This document shows, piece after piece, positions 22,605 through 34,112 of a stretch of DNA of 62,500 nucleotides; the first letter of the stretch is position 1, and the number at the start of each line of letters is the position of its first letter. The notes under the pieces are model-generated. The model saw only the letters and a list, made by a program, of their open reading frames with translations, had not been told where the DNA came from and made no database searches. A program made the position numbers and the translations under genes. This DNA comes from Mesostigma viride. Lineage: Eukaryota > Streptophyta > Mesostigmatophyceae > Mesostigmatales > Mesostigmataceae. The stretch is from NCBI GenBank assembly GCA_009746045.1, contig RPFO01000213.1:10411858-10474357 (forward strand), written 5' to 3'.

Positions 22605-24720
22605 CTCCCAGGCCAAACTATCAGGGGCCCCTGGCCCGCCCCCCCCGCTTGACCCCGCTGCAGCTGCACGCCCTGCGGCCAGCCGAGGCGGCCCCATCGA
22701 GCCCCCGCAGGCGCCCACCAGCGAGACGGACTACCTGGTCCCACCGCTCTCCGGCCCGGCCCCTGGTGGACGGCCCCCACGACGAGTGGACTCCCCAGGA
22801 ATGGGCTGCTGCCATCTCCACCCTCCGCAATGATGCTGCCATGGGAGTGGACAATATTTCACCGGAGGTGGTTAAGATGCCTGAGCTTGAGCCCTTCCTC
22901 CGGGGTGTTTGCAACCGGATTCGATTCTACGAGATGGCCTCCCCCCGCCGACGTATTGGAAGACCGCTGTACGGGTCATGCTCTTGAAGGGCAAGGGGTC
23001 CGCCGCGGATACCGGCAACTACCGCGGCGTATGCCTCCAAAGCTGCGTGCTGAAAGTCTTCATGCGTCTCCTGCTGAACCGCATGCGCGCCAGCCTCGAT
23101 CCCCACCTAGGTGAGTCCCAGATGGGCTTCCGTGTTGGTCGCAATTGTGTTATGGTCACTATTACCGCGCGCCGCCTGATCGAGGAAGTGGGTCGCCTGG
23201 CCCCCGGCCTCTTGCCATTGCTATTGATCTTCGTGGATTACACCAAGGCATTCGATACGGTTACATGGGACGCCCTGTGGGTGGTCCTTCACCTGTTCCG
23301 TGTCCCATCGTACATCGTTGAGATCATCCGCCAGTTCTATGAAGGGTCCCAAGCCCAGGTCCGTACCGCCGACGGCGTCACTCCGGCGTTCCCCCTGCAC
23401 ACCGGGGTGTGGCAGGGCTGTGTGCTCTCCCCATATCTATTCATCATTATGGTGGACTATATTATGCGGCGTGCACAAGCCCGCTTCGCCCGGGTGGAGG
23501 GGCGCCCGCCGGGGATCGAGATCACGGAGTACGCCAGCTACGGCGGGGTTGACCCACCCTACCGCCTGAGCGATCTGATCTACGCTGATGACACGACACT
23601 CGTGGAAACCCCAGAGTCAGCCCAACTGTGGCTAGACAGCTTATCACTGGAAGCGCGCGCGGTGGGGCTTATGATCAGCAAGAAAACGGAGGTCATGGCC
23701 ATCGGCTTCCCTGCATGCTGGGATAGCCCCACCCACCCTCCTCTTGCTGCATGGACGGCAGCCCCGTCCCCCCGGCGACTCGCTTCAAGCTCCTTGGCAG
23801 CTGGCTTCCCTCCACGGCCGACGACATCAACACCCGCATTGGCCAGGCCTGGGCGGCCCTCCGCCGCCTCGACAGGTTCTGGACCTGTCGCTACCTGAGT
23901 GAGCGACGCAAGCGCATTCTGTTCAAGGCCCTTGTCCTCAGCATCCTCCTTTATGGCTGCGAGGCGTGGACCCTGGACCAGGCGCTGAGCCAGCAGCTTG
24001 ACGGCACCGTCACTCGAATGCTCCGTCATATCCTCGGCGTCCGCTACCAAGAACGCCGCACCCGGGCCGAGCTCTACTGCGAGCTCCCTCTTGTCACCCA
24101 TACCATCCGACACCGCCGCCTCCTCTTTGCCGGCCATCTTGCCCGCACAGACCAGGTGAATACCGATGTGGGCCCTGCCGGGGGGCTTAAGACGGGCCAA
24201 CCAGGTAGACACCTCCTCCTATATGGCAGGGTCCCCTTGTCCCATCGCAACCCACTGGCAAACTTGCGCGCGCCGGGCACCGGCGCGGCGCGACCCGGAC
24301 CTATGTTGTGACACAACTGCTTGAAGATGCAGGGCTTCTGGGACTATCCGTACTCCGCGCCTGCATGATTGACAAGGAGAAATGGGCTGCCATCTGCGAT
24401 AAGCACCTTCCCGAGGGGTATGCTCCTGTTTTCTCCCCACGGGCCCCGCGGCCCGTTGCTAGCCAGGGTAGAAGTCCGCAGGTGGAGGTTATTGGTCCTG
24501 AGGATAGCCGCTACACTACCGCCTCGTCTGCCATTACAGTAGAGGACAGCTCGGATGAGGATTACATCCCCATCTAGTGCTTAACGGTTGGGGGATGATG
24601 CAGACGATATTTGTTTAAACTTTTGTGTAATTATTTTTCTAATGAGATTAGCATAGTACTCCGTGGCATGCCTTTGCGCATGACACGCAAGTACTTACTT
24701 ACTTATACTTACTTATGTGC
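22605..24720 (+). mobile_element. LINE copy, reverse-transcriptase type (divergent subfamily)
   Basis: The RT body ends at TAG near 24577. A 3' leader and a (TTAC)n-like tail (TACTTACTTACTTATACTTA, about 24691-24716) follow. This tail differs from the TTAAT tails of the other copies, so it is a separate subfamily. Confidence 0.75.
22610..24577 (+). pseudogene. LINE ORF2 reverse transcriptase, near complete but frameshifted
   Basis: The N-terminal part (WAAAISTLRNDAAMGVDNIS) is in one frame. A shift near 22930 leads to the long frame to 23760 with NYRGVCLQSCVLK, GFRVGRN, LIFVDYTKAFDTV (motif A Asp), GVWQGCVLSPYLF and YADDTTL (motif C). A second shift near 23750 leads to FKLLGSWLPSTADDINTRIG, SILLYGCEAWTL and RRLLFAGHLARTDQV. 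The end (LLEDAGLLGLSVLRACMIDKEKW) is in a third frame. No apurinic endonuclease domain is visible; the 5' part is missing. Confidence 0.85.
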
Positions 24721-25600
24721 ACAGAGAGCGTCCCCTCTTTTTAGGCATAGCTGGCTGCATGACTCAAAACACGACGACAGCGTTGCCAGTTACACTCATG
24801 ATCTAGGACACCCCGGCACGTACCTATAGCTGCTACTTACGTCGCCTCATTCCAGATGGTTGCAAAAAAGTCGCTGAAATCCGCAGCGAGGTCAGCTTTC
24901 CGAGAGCTGAGCGCACCAAAGCTGGCCAAACGGTTCGAAAATGATATAAACCACGCTTGTGCTGAGCCTCTAGGTCCAAGAAATACCGAAAGTGAAGACC
25001 TATAAGGTGCGCTCGCTGCCCAGCCTGAACGTCCCTAAAACATGGTCGACAATGGAAATCAGGCAAGAATATCACGGCCCAGGCGCTCCCATGTCATTGA
25101 TGTCAAATACTCCGTTTCTAAACTCCAGACTATAATCAAAATCGTCCACAAAAATTTCCTGGCTTGATTCGCACCACCATTGCTAATACACTAACATGTT
25201 TGTGCCAAAACCCTCCGCGAGCAGGCGATCTGCGACCCATTTGTGTTGTGCCGCTGTGCTACAGCGCTACACATAACAACTAGCGCAGAAAATTTTCACA
25301 GCCTTTAAGCATAACTAACAACCTTTCGTTTTTGCTACTGGGCGCCCGAAATGATAAACGCACGTGAAAACGCCGGCCACGATTGTCAGGTCGCCATATC
25401 CACCTCAGATCATTCCCGCACCCACTTTTTCGCTCCCAAATCGGTTATATTTTTGGTCGAGGTATCTACTTTCCCGCCATTATACCCGGTACCCGGGTAC
25501 GGAATCCGGGTACCATGTGCCGGTACCACGGGTCGGGTACATCATGCCGGGTACGGTCCACATGGGGTATGGTCCATATAGTGACCCCCCCCCCCCCCGG
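24720..25600. other. Spacer with GGTACC-rich segment
   Basis: No supported gene. At 25483-25575 GGTACC/CGGGTAC words recur (ACCCGGTACCCGGGTACGG), followed by a run of 14 C at 25587. Confidence 0.5.
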
Positions 25601-25679
25601 TACCTCGATTATAGTAAATTGGTCCTAAATTTAGGGCAAAGTCCTAAATTAAGGACCGTGGGAGCGCTTACTCTGTGAG

Positions 25680-25815
25680 CCCTCATACAGTCGACGAATG
25701 GCAGCAATAAACGCTGCATGGTGGAACCCAATCCAGAGCTAGGATGGCCCAAAGAGCCTCCCAGAGGACCGTACGTGTCAAAGGCCTTGATATAGTCGAC
25801 AGCTTCATGCGCCAC
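25680..25815 (-). mobile_element. LINE reverse-transcriptase fragment
   Basis: About 135 bp antisense to the 37410-37540 region (DYIKAFDT then GGSLGHPSS in shifted frame). It abuts the 5' end of the ORF1-type LINE that begins near 25815. Confidence 0.75.
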
Positions 25816-26145
25816 GAGAATGGCTGACGGCGGTATGGCTGACGGCGGAGCTCAGATCTTTTGCGTCTGAGCCCCAAATTCGGTCAGACCACTTGCATTC
25901 GATGCGCTTTTTTGAGACGCACATGCCAGTACAATCGGTTACGGCTGAAACGCAGTATTGCCAAAGTTATGCACGTGACTTAAGCAGCTATGATGACCCC
26001 AAAAGCAAAACGGGGTTTGGAAAACCCTAGCCTAATATGGATTTGTACTAGAGCACGCCATTTGTACTTCATTTTTCAAAGTTGCATTTCTATGCATCTA
26101 ACATCTCAACTAAAGTCTTTGAGGAAGGGGAAGTTCATAGGACCT

Positions 26146-26935
26146 GTGACACCGTGACACCGTGACACCGTGACACCGTGACACCACCATGGCGCCTCAT
26201 ATTGCATGTAAACACACATCTTTGCACATTTAGTGATTAAGTAATGGGGATTAATGTCTATTTGATGATGACAAGGTTGCCCTAGATGACCTGGACAACG
26301 TGACACCGTGACACCGTGACACCGTGACACCGTGACACCGTGACACCGTGACACCACCATGGCGCCTCATATTGCATGTAAACACACATCTTTGCACATT
26401 TAGTGATTAAGTAATGGGGATTATATGTCTATTTGATAATGACAAGGTTGCCCTAGATGACCTGGACACCGTGACTCCGTGACACCGTGACACCGTGACA
26501 CCGTGACACCGTGACACCACCATGGCGCCTCATATTGCATGTAAACACACATCTTTGCACATTTAGTGATTAAGTAATGGGGATTATATGTCTATTTGAT
26601 GATGACAAGGTTGCCCTAGATGACCTGGACAACGTGACACCGTGACACCGTGACACCGTGACACCGTGACACCGTGACACCGTGACACCGTGACACCGTG
26701 ACACCACCATGGCGCCTCATATTGCATGTAAACACACATCTTTGCACATTTAGTGATTAAGTAATGGGGATTATATGTCTATTTGATAATGACAAGGTTG
26801 CCCTAGATGACCTGGACACCGTGACTCCGTGACACCGTGACACCGTGACACCGTGACACCGTGACACCGTGACACCACCATGGCGCCTCATATTGCATGT
26901 AAAGACACATCTTTGCAGAATTGTATTGACATTGT
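26146..26935. repeat. Left sub-terminal composite array
   Basis: (GTGACACC)n blocks of 4-9 units alternate with a conserved spacer of about 120 bp (ACCATGGCGCCTCATATTGC, then CTTTGCACATTTAGTGATTA), repeated about five times. The last copy is cut off after TCTTTGCA at about 26916. Confidence 0.95.
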
Positions 26936-27200
26936 AGTTGTCTAACTATACACATGTAAGCATTCACAAATTGCAGCTAAGCGTTTATTAATTGCTGCTT
27001 GCCTTGACAATATTTAAGCATGCACATAATTTATTTCAGCATGGTACGTGGGAACACATCATGTGACTGTATAAAAGAGACAACTAAGTATATTCATGGG
27101 TGCCTCATTGACATCATACATGTCTAACTTAAAATGAAAAATTATAACACATTCTCATTGAGTCGTTATAGTGAGGGACATTTATGACATAGAGTCATCA

Positions 27201-28330
27201 TTAGAGGGACCATGCCAGGCAAAACATGACCTCGCGATAACCAGCCATGCACTGATTGTTATGCACCCTTGCACACTGCTGTGCAAAGGCACGCTTCAGC
27301 CCCTGCAGCACGTCTTGAAACGTCAGCATCAGCACCGGTGGAAGATCTGACACACGGTTCTTGATGCCGTTGTACCACCGGATGAACCAACCAAACCTTT
27401 GGTCAGCATCATTGTGTGTGTGTGTCCCGGTGGAAGCCGGCACACCCTGATGCGAGCAAAGAGGCGGCGGACAATGAGAACAGCTAGGAACCCCAACAAC
27501 TCGTTGTTCATGTTGTCCCCACCCCCATCCACTTGAAGGACGAGGTTAGGGGCAAGGCCAAACTCACGAATCTCAGGATCAGTGGACTTCTCCCATGGAC
27601 GCTCAACAACCACTTCCAACAACTGATGCGTGAGCACTGTTGCCGTGACGCGCCCTGAATTACCAGAAACCTCAGAATTAGCTACCCATGGCATGATGAC
27701 CCAAAAATACGTCCTCACCCCGTGCAAAATAGAGCAGACTAACTGGTACGGTATATGAAGCTGGCGGCTGCTAAGCCACTCTTTCGAGGCGCTCCCCCTC
27801 GTTGGAACCGCTGTCTTCATCTTTGCCAAACCATCCATGACTATGGAAACAAAAAAATGCTTGGCGCCTTCGAACCTTCGCTGCAGATAAGCCATCCGCT
27901 CCCCATTAAAGAAATCAGTGTGATCAGCTAACTTCTCCTTACTGGCCTCCCACCTGGCCCGGTCAGTGGTCCGGTAAAACAAAATGGCATCCTTCAGCTT
28001 TCGACAGCGGGAACATTCACCCATAACCTTTGTGCGAAAACGCTCAACATGGACTTCCATGATTGTCGCCACTGCTTTGAAGATTGTCCTGAAAAGCGAA
28101 ATACTAACCACAGGTGCATTGTAATCTTGTCTCTCCCTAACATACTCCGAGTACAAAGTCTTCTTGCAGGGTTGCTCAAGAATGCTGCGGCCATCTCGAG
28201 GATCTTTCTCAACTGCTGGGCGTAACCAACGCCGAATCCATAGCTCACAAAGCGCTTTGGCCTCCCCAATCCTGGCAGATATTGAACGGGATCCTCGAAC
28301 ACGCCGTCCAGCAGTGCTACCCAAGCCCAC
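27201..28330 (-). pseudogene. Candidate transposase, frameshifted at GHTH motif
   Basis: The frame 28330-27329 encodes an ECSRCRKLKDA zinc-ribbon-like site, FFVSIVMDGLAKMKTAVP, the block LVLQVDGGGDNMNNELLGFL and then RIRVCRLPPGHTHT. The match to the widespread D-x-DN-x-NK..GHTH-x-D pattern of transposon-linked DUF7869-like proteins breaks at a CA tract (27413-27424). The +1/-2 frame continues THNDADQRFGWFIRWYNG to the stop at 27201. Removing one CA unit would align the two frames as GHTH followed by ND, so this is a slippage mutation or an assembly error. The candidate catalytic acids (MDG, QVDGGGD, ND) are visible. The N-terminus is unresolved. Family assignment is from memory of the motif and needs a profile search. 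Confidence 0.6.
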
Positions 28331-28339
28331 AACGGTATG

Positions 28340-28619
28340 AAAGTGCCAAAAAATGCCCTTATAAGCCCTACAAGGAGCAAATTGAGTCCAAACATGCTAG
28401 ATATTGGTAGGCAGCATGTCCATGACACCAGTAAAAGGAATTTGACTTTCCAGAATTTTTCGACATCGGTTGGTCTATTTTTGGCATGTCTATTTTTAGC
28501 AACTTTCCAGATTTTAATACAAACAAATACCATTTGATATGCAAATAAAGAGCTCCTGACCTGGCTGTTTGCATGTAGGCTTATGCTCATGTCTACCATC
28601 TGTGCACCATGTCCCATGG
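28340..28619. other. Segment upstream of candidate transposase
   Basis: Probably an intron or 5' part of the same minus-strand gene; no further exon can be defined. It lies between the CRRK-type domain and the tandem repeats. Confidence 0.35.
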
Positions 28620-29210
28620 TCATCTGACCTCATTTGGTGACAAACTGCCACCAAATGCTAGCAAAAACGCACCGTTTCACCACATCTCATAGCAGTTTCC
28701 ATGGAAGATGTGTTCAGTCGAGGCTGGAAATTTGCAATCACGTTACACATCATAAATGTAGACATGGCACAAAAAATCAGGTCCATCGTACTGTATTTGG
28801 TAACAAAATGCCACCAAATGCTAGCAAAAATGCACGTTTTTCGCGTTTTTTTCACACATTTCATGACAGTTTTCATACAAGATGTGCTCAGTTGGGGCTG
28901 GAAACTTGCAAGCATATTAAATATCATCATAGTAGACATTGCACAAAAATCCAGGTCTGTTGTACTTCATTCATTGACAGCTTGCTAGCAAATGTGAGAA
29001 AAAATGTGCGTTTTTTGCATTTCCGCCACATTTCTTGCAGTTCCCATGCAAGATGTGCTCAGGTGAGGCTGAAAACAAGCGCCCATGTTAATCATCATGT
29101 CATTTCAGACATTGCACAAAACTTCAGGTCCATCAAGTGTCATTGGGTTCACTGGTCCATGCAACACCTGCGAGTTTCCAGCTAATCACTCAACCTTGGA
29201 TGCAAAGTTC
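28620..29210. repeat. Tandem repeat of about 165 bp, 3-4 degenerate copies
   Basis: Units share GCCACCAAATGCTAGCAAAA, then CACATTTCATGACAGTTTTC and GATGTGCTCAGTTGGGGCTG, and end near AGACATTGCACAAAA. Copies start near 28648, 28811, 28983 and 29145. The array lies inside the TIR element. Confidence 0.85.
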
Positions 29211-29516
29211 TTTAGTAGTTTAGTAACGGTATGGCCAACTCCCACCAACTGTGTTGCTAACTGTTCAGACCTTGCACAGATAATATAACACAACTTTTGT
29301 GACACACAGACAAAGATATATGAACATGAACAGTGGCTAGACATGGTTGTATATATCAAAGAGATGGTTGTATATATGTGCATACGGCCATGCTAAGGCA
29401 ATTTTCAAGTAGGGGCTTGTTAGACATAAGAACTGCCAACTGTCACGTTGGCTAGCATGATCAGTTCAAACCCACAGCACGCACGGTAGCCGCAAACTCA
29501 GCTTGGCAATGTAATA

Positions 29517-31630
29517 ATCTAATCTGATGCCAGGCATCTCGGCCGTCGGCATGGTTGCGATGTGTTTTGTGCGCCTTGATTTGGTAGCAGCACATCCCTT
29601 GGCAACCGGCCCGCCTGACCAAGGTTGCCACACATGGTCCTCTGCATCACCATGGATGCCCCCATGTCCCTGTCTCTGTTATAGGGGCCCACGTTGCTGG
29701 CAACGCAGCTTCCAAGTTGGACTAGATCTCCTCAGCCAGCGCTGTGGTGCATAGCCAGACAGCTCATACACTGCTCAGTTGCTACCTCGAGGTTGCCGGC
29801 TTGAAATATGCCACCAAAGGACTGCACTTGGCCGCCATCATACCTAGCATGAAGAAGCCACTGCACATCCCCGGTGAGCCGCTTGGCCACAATACCGCAG
29901 TTGTCTTCAACAGATAGTGCAAGCCCAATGGCCTCTACATAGGCACATGCATCGTGCTCATGCTCTTGCTCTGGCCCTTGTCAACATGAGATGCATGCCC
30001 ATGCATGCTTCACCATGTTTCTCCAAGCCATCCGTGACTACTTGCTTCAGATATGTCATTCAACTCCTGCACGTCCTCAGCCAGACTGTCAAACTAGCTG
30101 GTGCCCCATCCCTCACTTTGGTGAGGACTGCGATTCTGGCTAGCAGCTTAGCGATCGTGCGTGGTTGTGCCTGAGTTTCTGGGTGAGTGGCAGTGGCATT
30201 GGAGCAAGAGGTGTTGAGCATGTGCGTGTGTCTATCCACTTGACAAACAACCCCTCCCACCCCTGACATTGAGGAGTTTGGCCATGTGCCAGGTTGCCAG
30301 AATTCCGCAAACATGCATCATAGGGAAATAAAGGATTGCTGGTTGTGCACACCACATGAGAAAACAAAACACACATACCTGTCAGGAGGGCAGGCTTGGG
30401 TTGCTTCATTGGCGCTGGTTGCAACGTGCGTAATAATAGCCCGCCATTGGCTCATTTACCCGTGCCCTTGGCCAGCACGCACAGCCTGAACTGCATGAAC
30501 TGCATGGATGCGGCCGTCCAGGATGCCCTCTGCTCATCATTCAGGGGTGTGAAGGCAGCTTGGGTGCTGGCGTGTAAGGCAGCTTGTGCATCAGTGTTTG
30601 CCGCCCGGCCGTGTGGCAGCACAGGTAGCTGGCCTAGCCCGGCCACTGTCCTCTCTCCACTCTCACGCAATATGCCACCCTCTCCACAAACCATGACAGT
30701 TCTCATGTGCATGCATGTCTTAAGATGCTTGTTGAAGGCAGATGCTTTCAGCTTAGAGATGGTGGGCACGTATACAGTGGGTTTTATGGACTCACAAGCA
30801 TGTGAAGCCATCGAGCATCCAAGAAAGCCACCAATTGCTTCAAGGTTTTCCATCAATCTTCGTGGTCAACCATGTCATGCAACATTACTTGCCGTGAGCA
30901 CAATGCCAATAAATTGCAGCATGTACAACTAGAGCAAAGCAACAGCTTTGTGATCCATAGCCCTGCCTGCAAATCATTGCCATCGATCGGAGGCAATAGC
31001 GCTGCAAGGCTGCCAGCCAGCCCGTAATATCTTGCCCGCAATCCGTCATGCACCCTCCCTAATATCCGTGTGAAGAGTTCCTTGACATCCCTAGCCTCTA
31101 AGGTAACCTGTACGTCGCTGATGTGAAGAAAAGGCTCGCCATGAAACCGTAGCTCGCTATACGATTCATGACGCACCTCCCGTAAGATAAGAAGATGACC
31201 AAAAGAGAAACTCCGGAGATGGGGAACTGGTAACATATTCATCCGTGACAAGGTCAGGGATTCAACAAGGAGTGAATTGGCCCGTAGATTTGAATAAGGG
31301 AACATACCGCTCGGAGGTATCCATGTCTGCCGTGCGCTTGATGTCTGTTTCGCACACCCCGCCGCAGAACTCGTTCCGGCATTCACCTGCTGACCGCAGT
31401 TTCTACATGTCCAGAGGCTGATAAAAGCCCCAACATCGTGGGCGTCTTTAGAGTCCACAAAGCCTGCATTAAACATGACGTTCGGGGCAAACGCATATAT
31501 ATACGAAGTATGGGTCTGCCAAGCCTGACGCAGCCTTGAAATTGGTCGGAAATATGCGGTAGCTCAGGAAAAAAAAGTTGCAGCGGTAATGAAGAAAGTC
31601 GTTCGGTCAAAGTCTTTAGAATACATTTTA
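29517..31630 (-). pseudogene. Candidate upstream exons of the TIR-element gene
   Basis: Several minus-strand stretches look protein-like. 31510-30985 reads AWQTHTSYIYAFAPNVMFNA, then a CRNCG pair and GYFPYS-like sequence. 30856-30452 reads MENLEAIGGFLGCSMASHAC, then SAFNKHLKTCMHMRTVMVCG. Near 29910-29770 is DNCGIVAKRLTGDVQWLLHA. A possible start is ATG near 31648 (MEDCIGKMYSKDFDRTTFF), broken by a T8 run. Splice joins could not be proven. They may be the N-terminal part of the transposase at 27201-28330 or a second protein. Confidence 0.35.
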
Positions 31631-31689
31631 CCGATGCAATCTTCCATCGTTGTCGATATATCGGCGTGCAAGTGCACCCGCCTGGCCCG

Positions 31690-31876
31690 AGGTGGTGTCA
31701 CGAGGTCCGAGCTACTCGTGGTCCGCATTGATTGCTCTTGATTCTGAGCGAATCTCAACGGGCCAATCAGGTGTCGGGACCTCGGGACACCACCTAAATT
31801 TGGGCCGCAAGTTCTCGGGACCTCGGGACATCGACCTCGGGAACGAAGGCATGCACCCGATGTCACGAGGTCCGGA
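31690..31876. promoter_or_regulatory. Repeated words between divergent TIR-element genes
   Basis: TGTCACGAGGTCCG occurs at 31694 and again at 31860, and CTCGGGAC occurs four times between (31779-31838). They lie between the minus-strand candidate start and the plus-strand gene at 32007, so a shared control region is possible. Function is inferred. Confidence 0.35.
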
Positions 31877-32006
31877 GAACTTGAACGCAAAATAATATAC
31901 AGATTAAGCTCGACAAGTACTTCTGGACGCACGACGTAGATAATTTGCGTGCCCTCGTGTTTGTTCGTGTTTTTAGGACAGCGGAGTTTGATAGGATATA
32001 GCTGCG

Positions 32007-32717
32007 ATGGCTAGCGGCGAACAGCAGCCGCCGGCAGAAATCCATGAACAGTATGGCTCGGATGAACGTGCAGAGCATGCCGAGACAGCCGATGATGGCG
32101 CTGCTGTAGACGGGAAGGCAGATGAACAACCAAAAGATAAGAAATCAACCGTGTACGTCCGGGGCGCGCTGAATGAGCTTAATAGAATTAATGCAGCCTC
32201 TGATGGCGGTTCGGACGGGGAGCGCGAGCGACCAGGCAAAACTGCATCGCAAGGAAGATCGCAGGTAAATTCCGTAAGAAAACCCCCATGGTTTGCCCCA
32301 TTTTCCAAAAAAAATTTCCCCTCGCGGGGGGCGCGTGAAAAAGGCTCCGCTCCGCCCGCCCAAAGGCGGCGGGCTCCGCTTTGCCTTTGCCGTTTTCACG
32401 CGCCCCCCGCGAGGGGTTGTTGTTTAGGGGGGTTATCCTGCTTGGGATGTCGACTGCCTGCCTGTATGCTTTCATGAATAGAATCGTAGTTGCAGCTTCT
32501 ATGCAATTCAGCTTGCACGAGGCTGCTGCATGGAGGGTACGATGACGTTTGGTGTCGGAGAAAATACGTAACTTTCTTGTTTTGCTTTCTTGTTTTGCGT
32601 GCTATAAATGCTATTGTTTTGCACCAGGCATCATCGGACGCAGTGCCTCGGAGGCGTCTGGTGAAATACCAAATAACAATCTGGAACAAGATGTGTATTA
32701 TGATGACTATTAAGTGA
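32007..32717 (+). CDS. Small charged two-exon protein inside the TIR element
   Basis: Exon 1 runs from ATG at 32007 to TCGCAG before GTAAAT (32264). Exon 2 starts after TTTTGCACCAG (about 32628) and ends at TGA 32717; the join is in phase 0. The product is about 115 residues: an acidic, Ala/Asp/Glu-rich N-terminus (MASGEQQPPAEIHEQYGSDE), KKSTVYVRGALNELNRINA, a basic turn VPRRRLVKYQ and a Met/Ile-rich end. The intron holds a 99-bp GC-rich hairpin. No family is recognised. Position inside the element and divergence from the transposase candidate suggest an accessory transposon protein. Confidence 0.45.
32318..32416. repeat. GC-rich 99-bp hairpin element
   Basis: Perfect 24-bp inverted ends starting CCCCTCGCGGGGGGCGCGTG enclose a second short stem (CCGCCCGCC/GGCGGCGGG). 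It is unlike the AT-rich surroundings and lies in the intron of the gene at 32007. The 12-mer CCCCGCGAGGGG is seen again at 41731. No clear target duplication. Confidence 0.85.
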
Positions 32718-33133
32718 GACATGCATTGTTTTGGACTAGTTGTCTAATTAATGGTATGCGCCTGGGCATCAAACCCAGATGGAATACACATATGCGCATA
32801 CCTGTTTTAATGGTTTGAGACTCACATGTGACTGCATGGTTGACTTAGTAGATCCATGTCATATTTCAGTAAAGAATGTGATGCATGCATGGCTATTTAG
32901 GAATGAAGGCTAGTTGTTTAGCCTTATCAATATTTGGTGTCAAATGCAGTTGTATCTTGTGCCATGCCACTTTGTCACCGTGTCCTGGTGTCATGCATGA
33001 TGCAACAGTGTTCTGAGACGTAGGGCATGTAAGGTTCTTTCTTTTCAGGGGTTCAAAACTAATTATGTTGCCTTGTGCTTGCATTACTCAAGTTAGAGAA
33101 GTGAAAAACGATATCTCCATACATAGCAAGATT

Positions 33134-34000
33134 CAATGTCACGGTGTCACGATGTCACGGTGTCACGATGTCACGGTGTCATGATGTCGTGCGGTGTCAC
33201 GTCATGTTGGGCAGCGCTTCAGCTTACATGTGGACATCATGATATCAGTGCTGTACATCCACTACAATACGGTTCGTAGGAGACGCGAAATGAGTGAGAA
33301 TGTTACCCGAGCGGTAACGAGGATTCGCACCGTTGATTTTAACATATGTTTCTTTTTTTGCGCCATTTGGCGAGCATCGACTGGAGCCTGAACCTAGCGG
33401 GGGGAATCGTGCGGGGGAATCTTGCGGGGGAATCTTGCGGTGAAAAATTCCGAACGTGAATTTAGCGAAGTCCTACTACATTTTGCTTGGTACACGGTAC
33501 TACAGTTTCGTCACTGAAAATTTTCTGTAGTTGCGTTGGTGTTTCGTACGTTCCGCTGAAATTTTCGTGTTCAGTGCCCAGATCACAATTTGATCCGGGC
33601 GCAAAATGATTGGCTGTACGGTACGAACCAAAAACGAATTTTTAGTATCTAAGTTCCGCAGCGCTTGCTGAATTTGCCCCGGAAGCCCGGGGGCACTTTC
33701 CCCGCTGAAAAAGGTGTCCGCGGAAGCGTATTGTAGTGTCACATTACCTTGTGACATCATACAAACTGTGAAATGCTAGCTAGTGTTGTGATGTCACGGT
33801 GTCACGGTGTCACGATGTCACGGTGTCATGATGTCACGGTGTCACGTCATGTTGGGCAGCGCTTTAGCTTACATGTGGACATCATGATACCAGTGCTGAA
33901 CGTCACATTACCATGTGACATCATACAAACTGTGAAATGCTAGTGTTGTGATGTCACGGTGTCACGGTGTCACGGTGTCACGGTGTCACGGTGTCACCAC
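33134..34000. repeat. Right sub-terminal GGTGTCAC arrays
   Basis: GGTGTCAC/GATGTCAC arrays at 33134-33200, 33789-33850 and 33951-33999 are the reverse complement of the left GTGACACC array. A 93-bp segment (ATGTTGGGCAGCGCTT, then AGCTTACATGTGGACATCAT) is duplicated at 33206 and 33847. Confidence 0.93.
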
Positions 34001-34112
34001 ATGTTGGGACACTGACCTCCATGCTTTGGACCTATGAGAGGCATTAAATAACAATGTTGAAAAAAAACCAATTTGTACTAGTGCTGTAGTACAAATCCAT
34101 ATTAGGCTAGGG

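Larger units (their letters stand above)
26025..34112. mobile_element. 8,088-bp TIR element with sub-terminal GTGACACC arrays
   Basis: Left end CCCTAGCCTAATATGGATTT (26025) is an exact inverted match of the right end AAATCCATATTAGGCTAGGG (34112); the TIR continues with small differences to about 31 bp. The flanks are AAA at 26022-26024 and AAA at 34113-34115. The paralogous LINE at 20.9 kb reads GGAAAAGG without the insert, so AAA is a 3-bp target duplication. GTGACACC arrays lie inside both ends in inverted orientation. The interior has a minus-strand candidate transposase (27201-28330), candidate exons up to about 31630 and a plus-strand two-exon gene (32007-32717). A 3-bp duplication and sub-terminal repeats recall CACTA/EnSpm elements, but the candidate transposase does not look like that family. 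Confidence 0.85.

Noticed and set aside
22605-24720. Viral or LTR reverse transcriptase
   Set aside because: FVDY-x-KAFD, QGCVLSP and YADD with RTE/L1-like C-terminal GHLAR motif and AT tails fit non-LTR elements.
27060-27100. AAAGAGACAACTAA between GTATA words as another SINE micro-insertion
   Set aside because: Only 5-bp flanking match and a divergent core; below the standard of the other five.
26025-34112. LTR retrotransposon interpretation of the 8.1-kb element
   Set aside because: Ends are inverted, not direct; no integrase, protease or RT inside.
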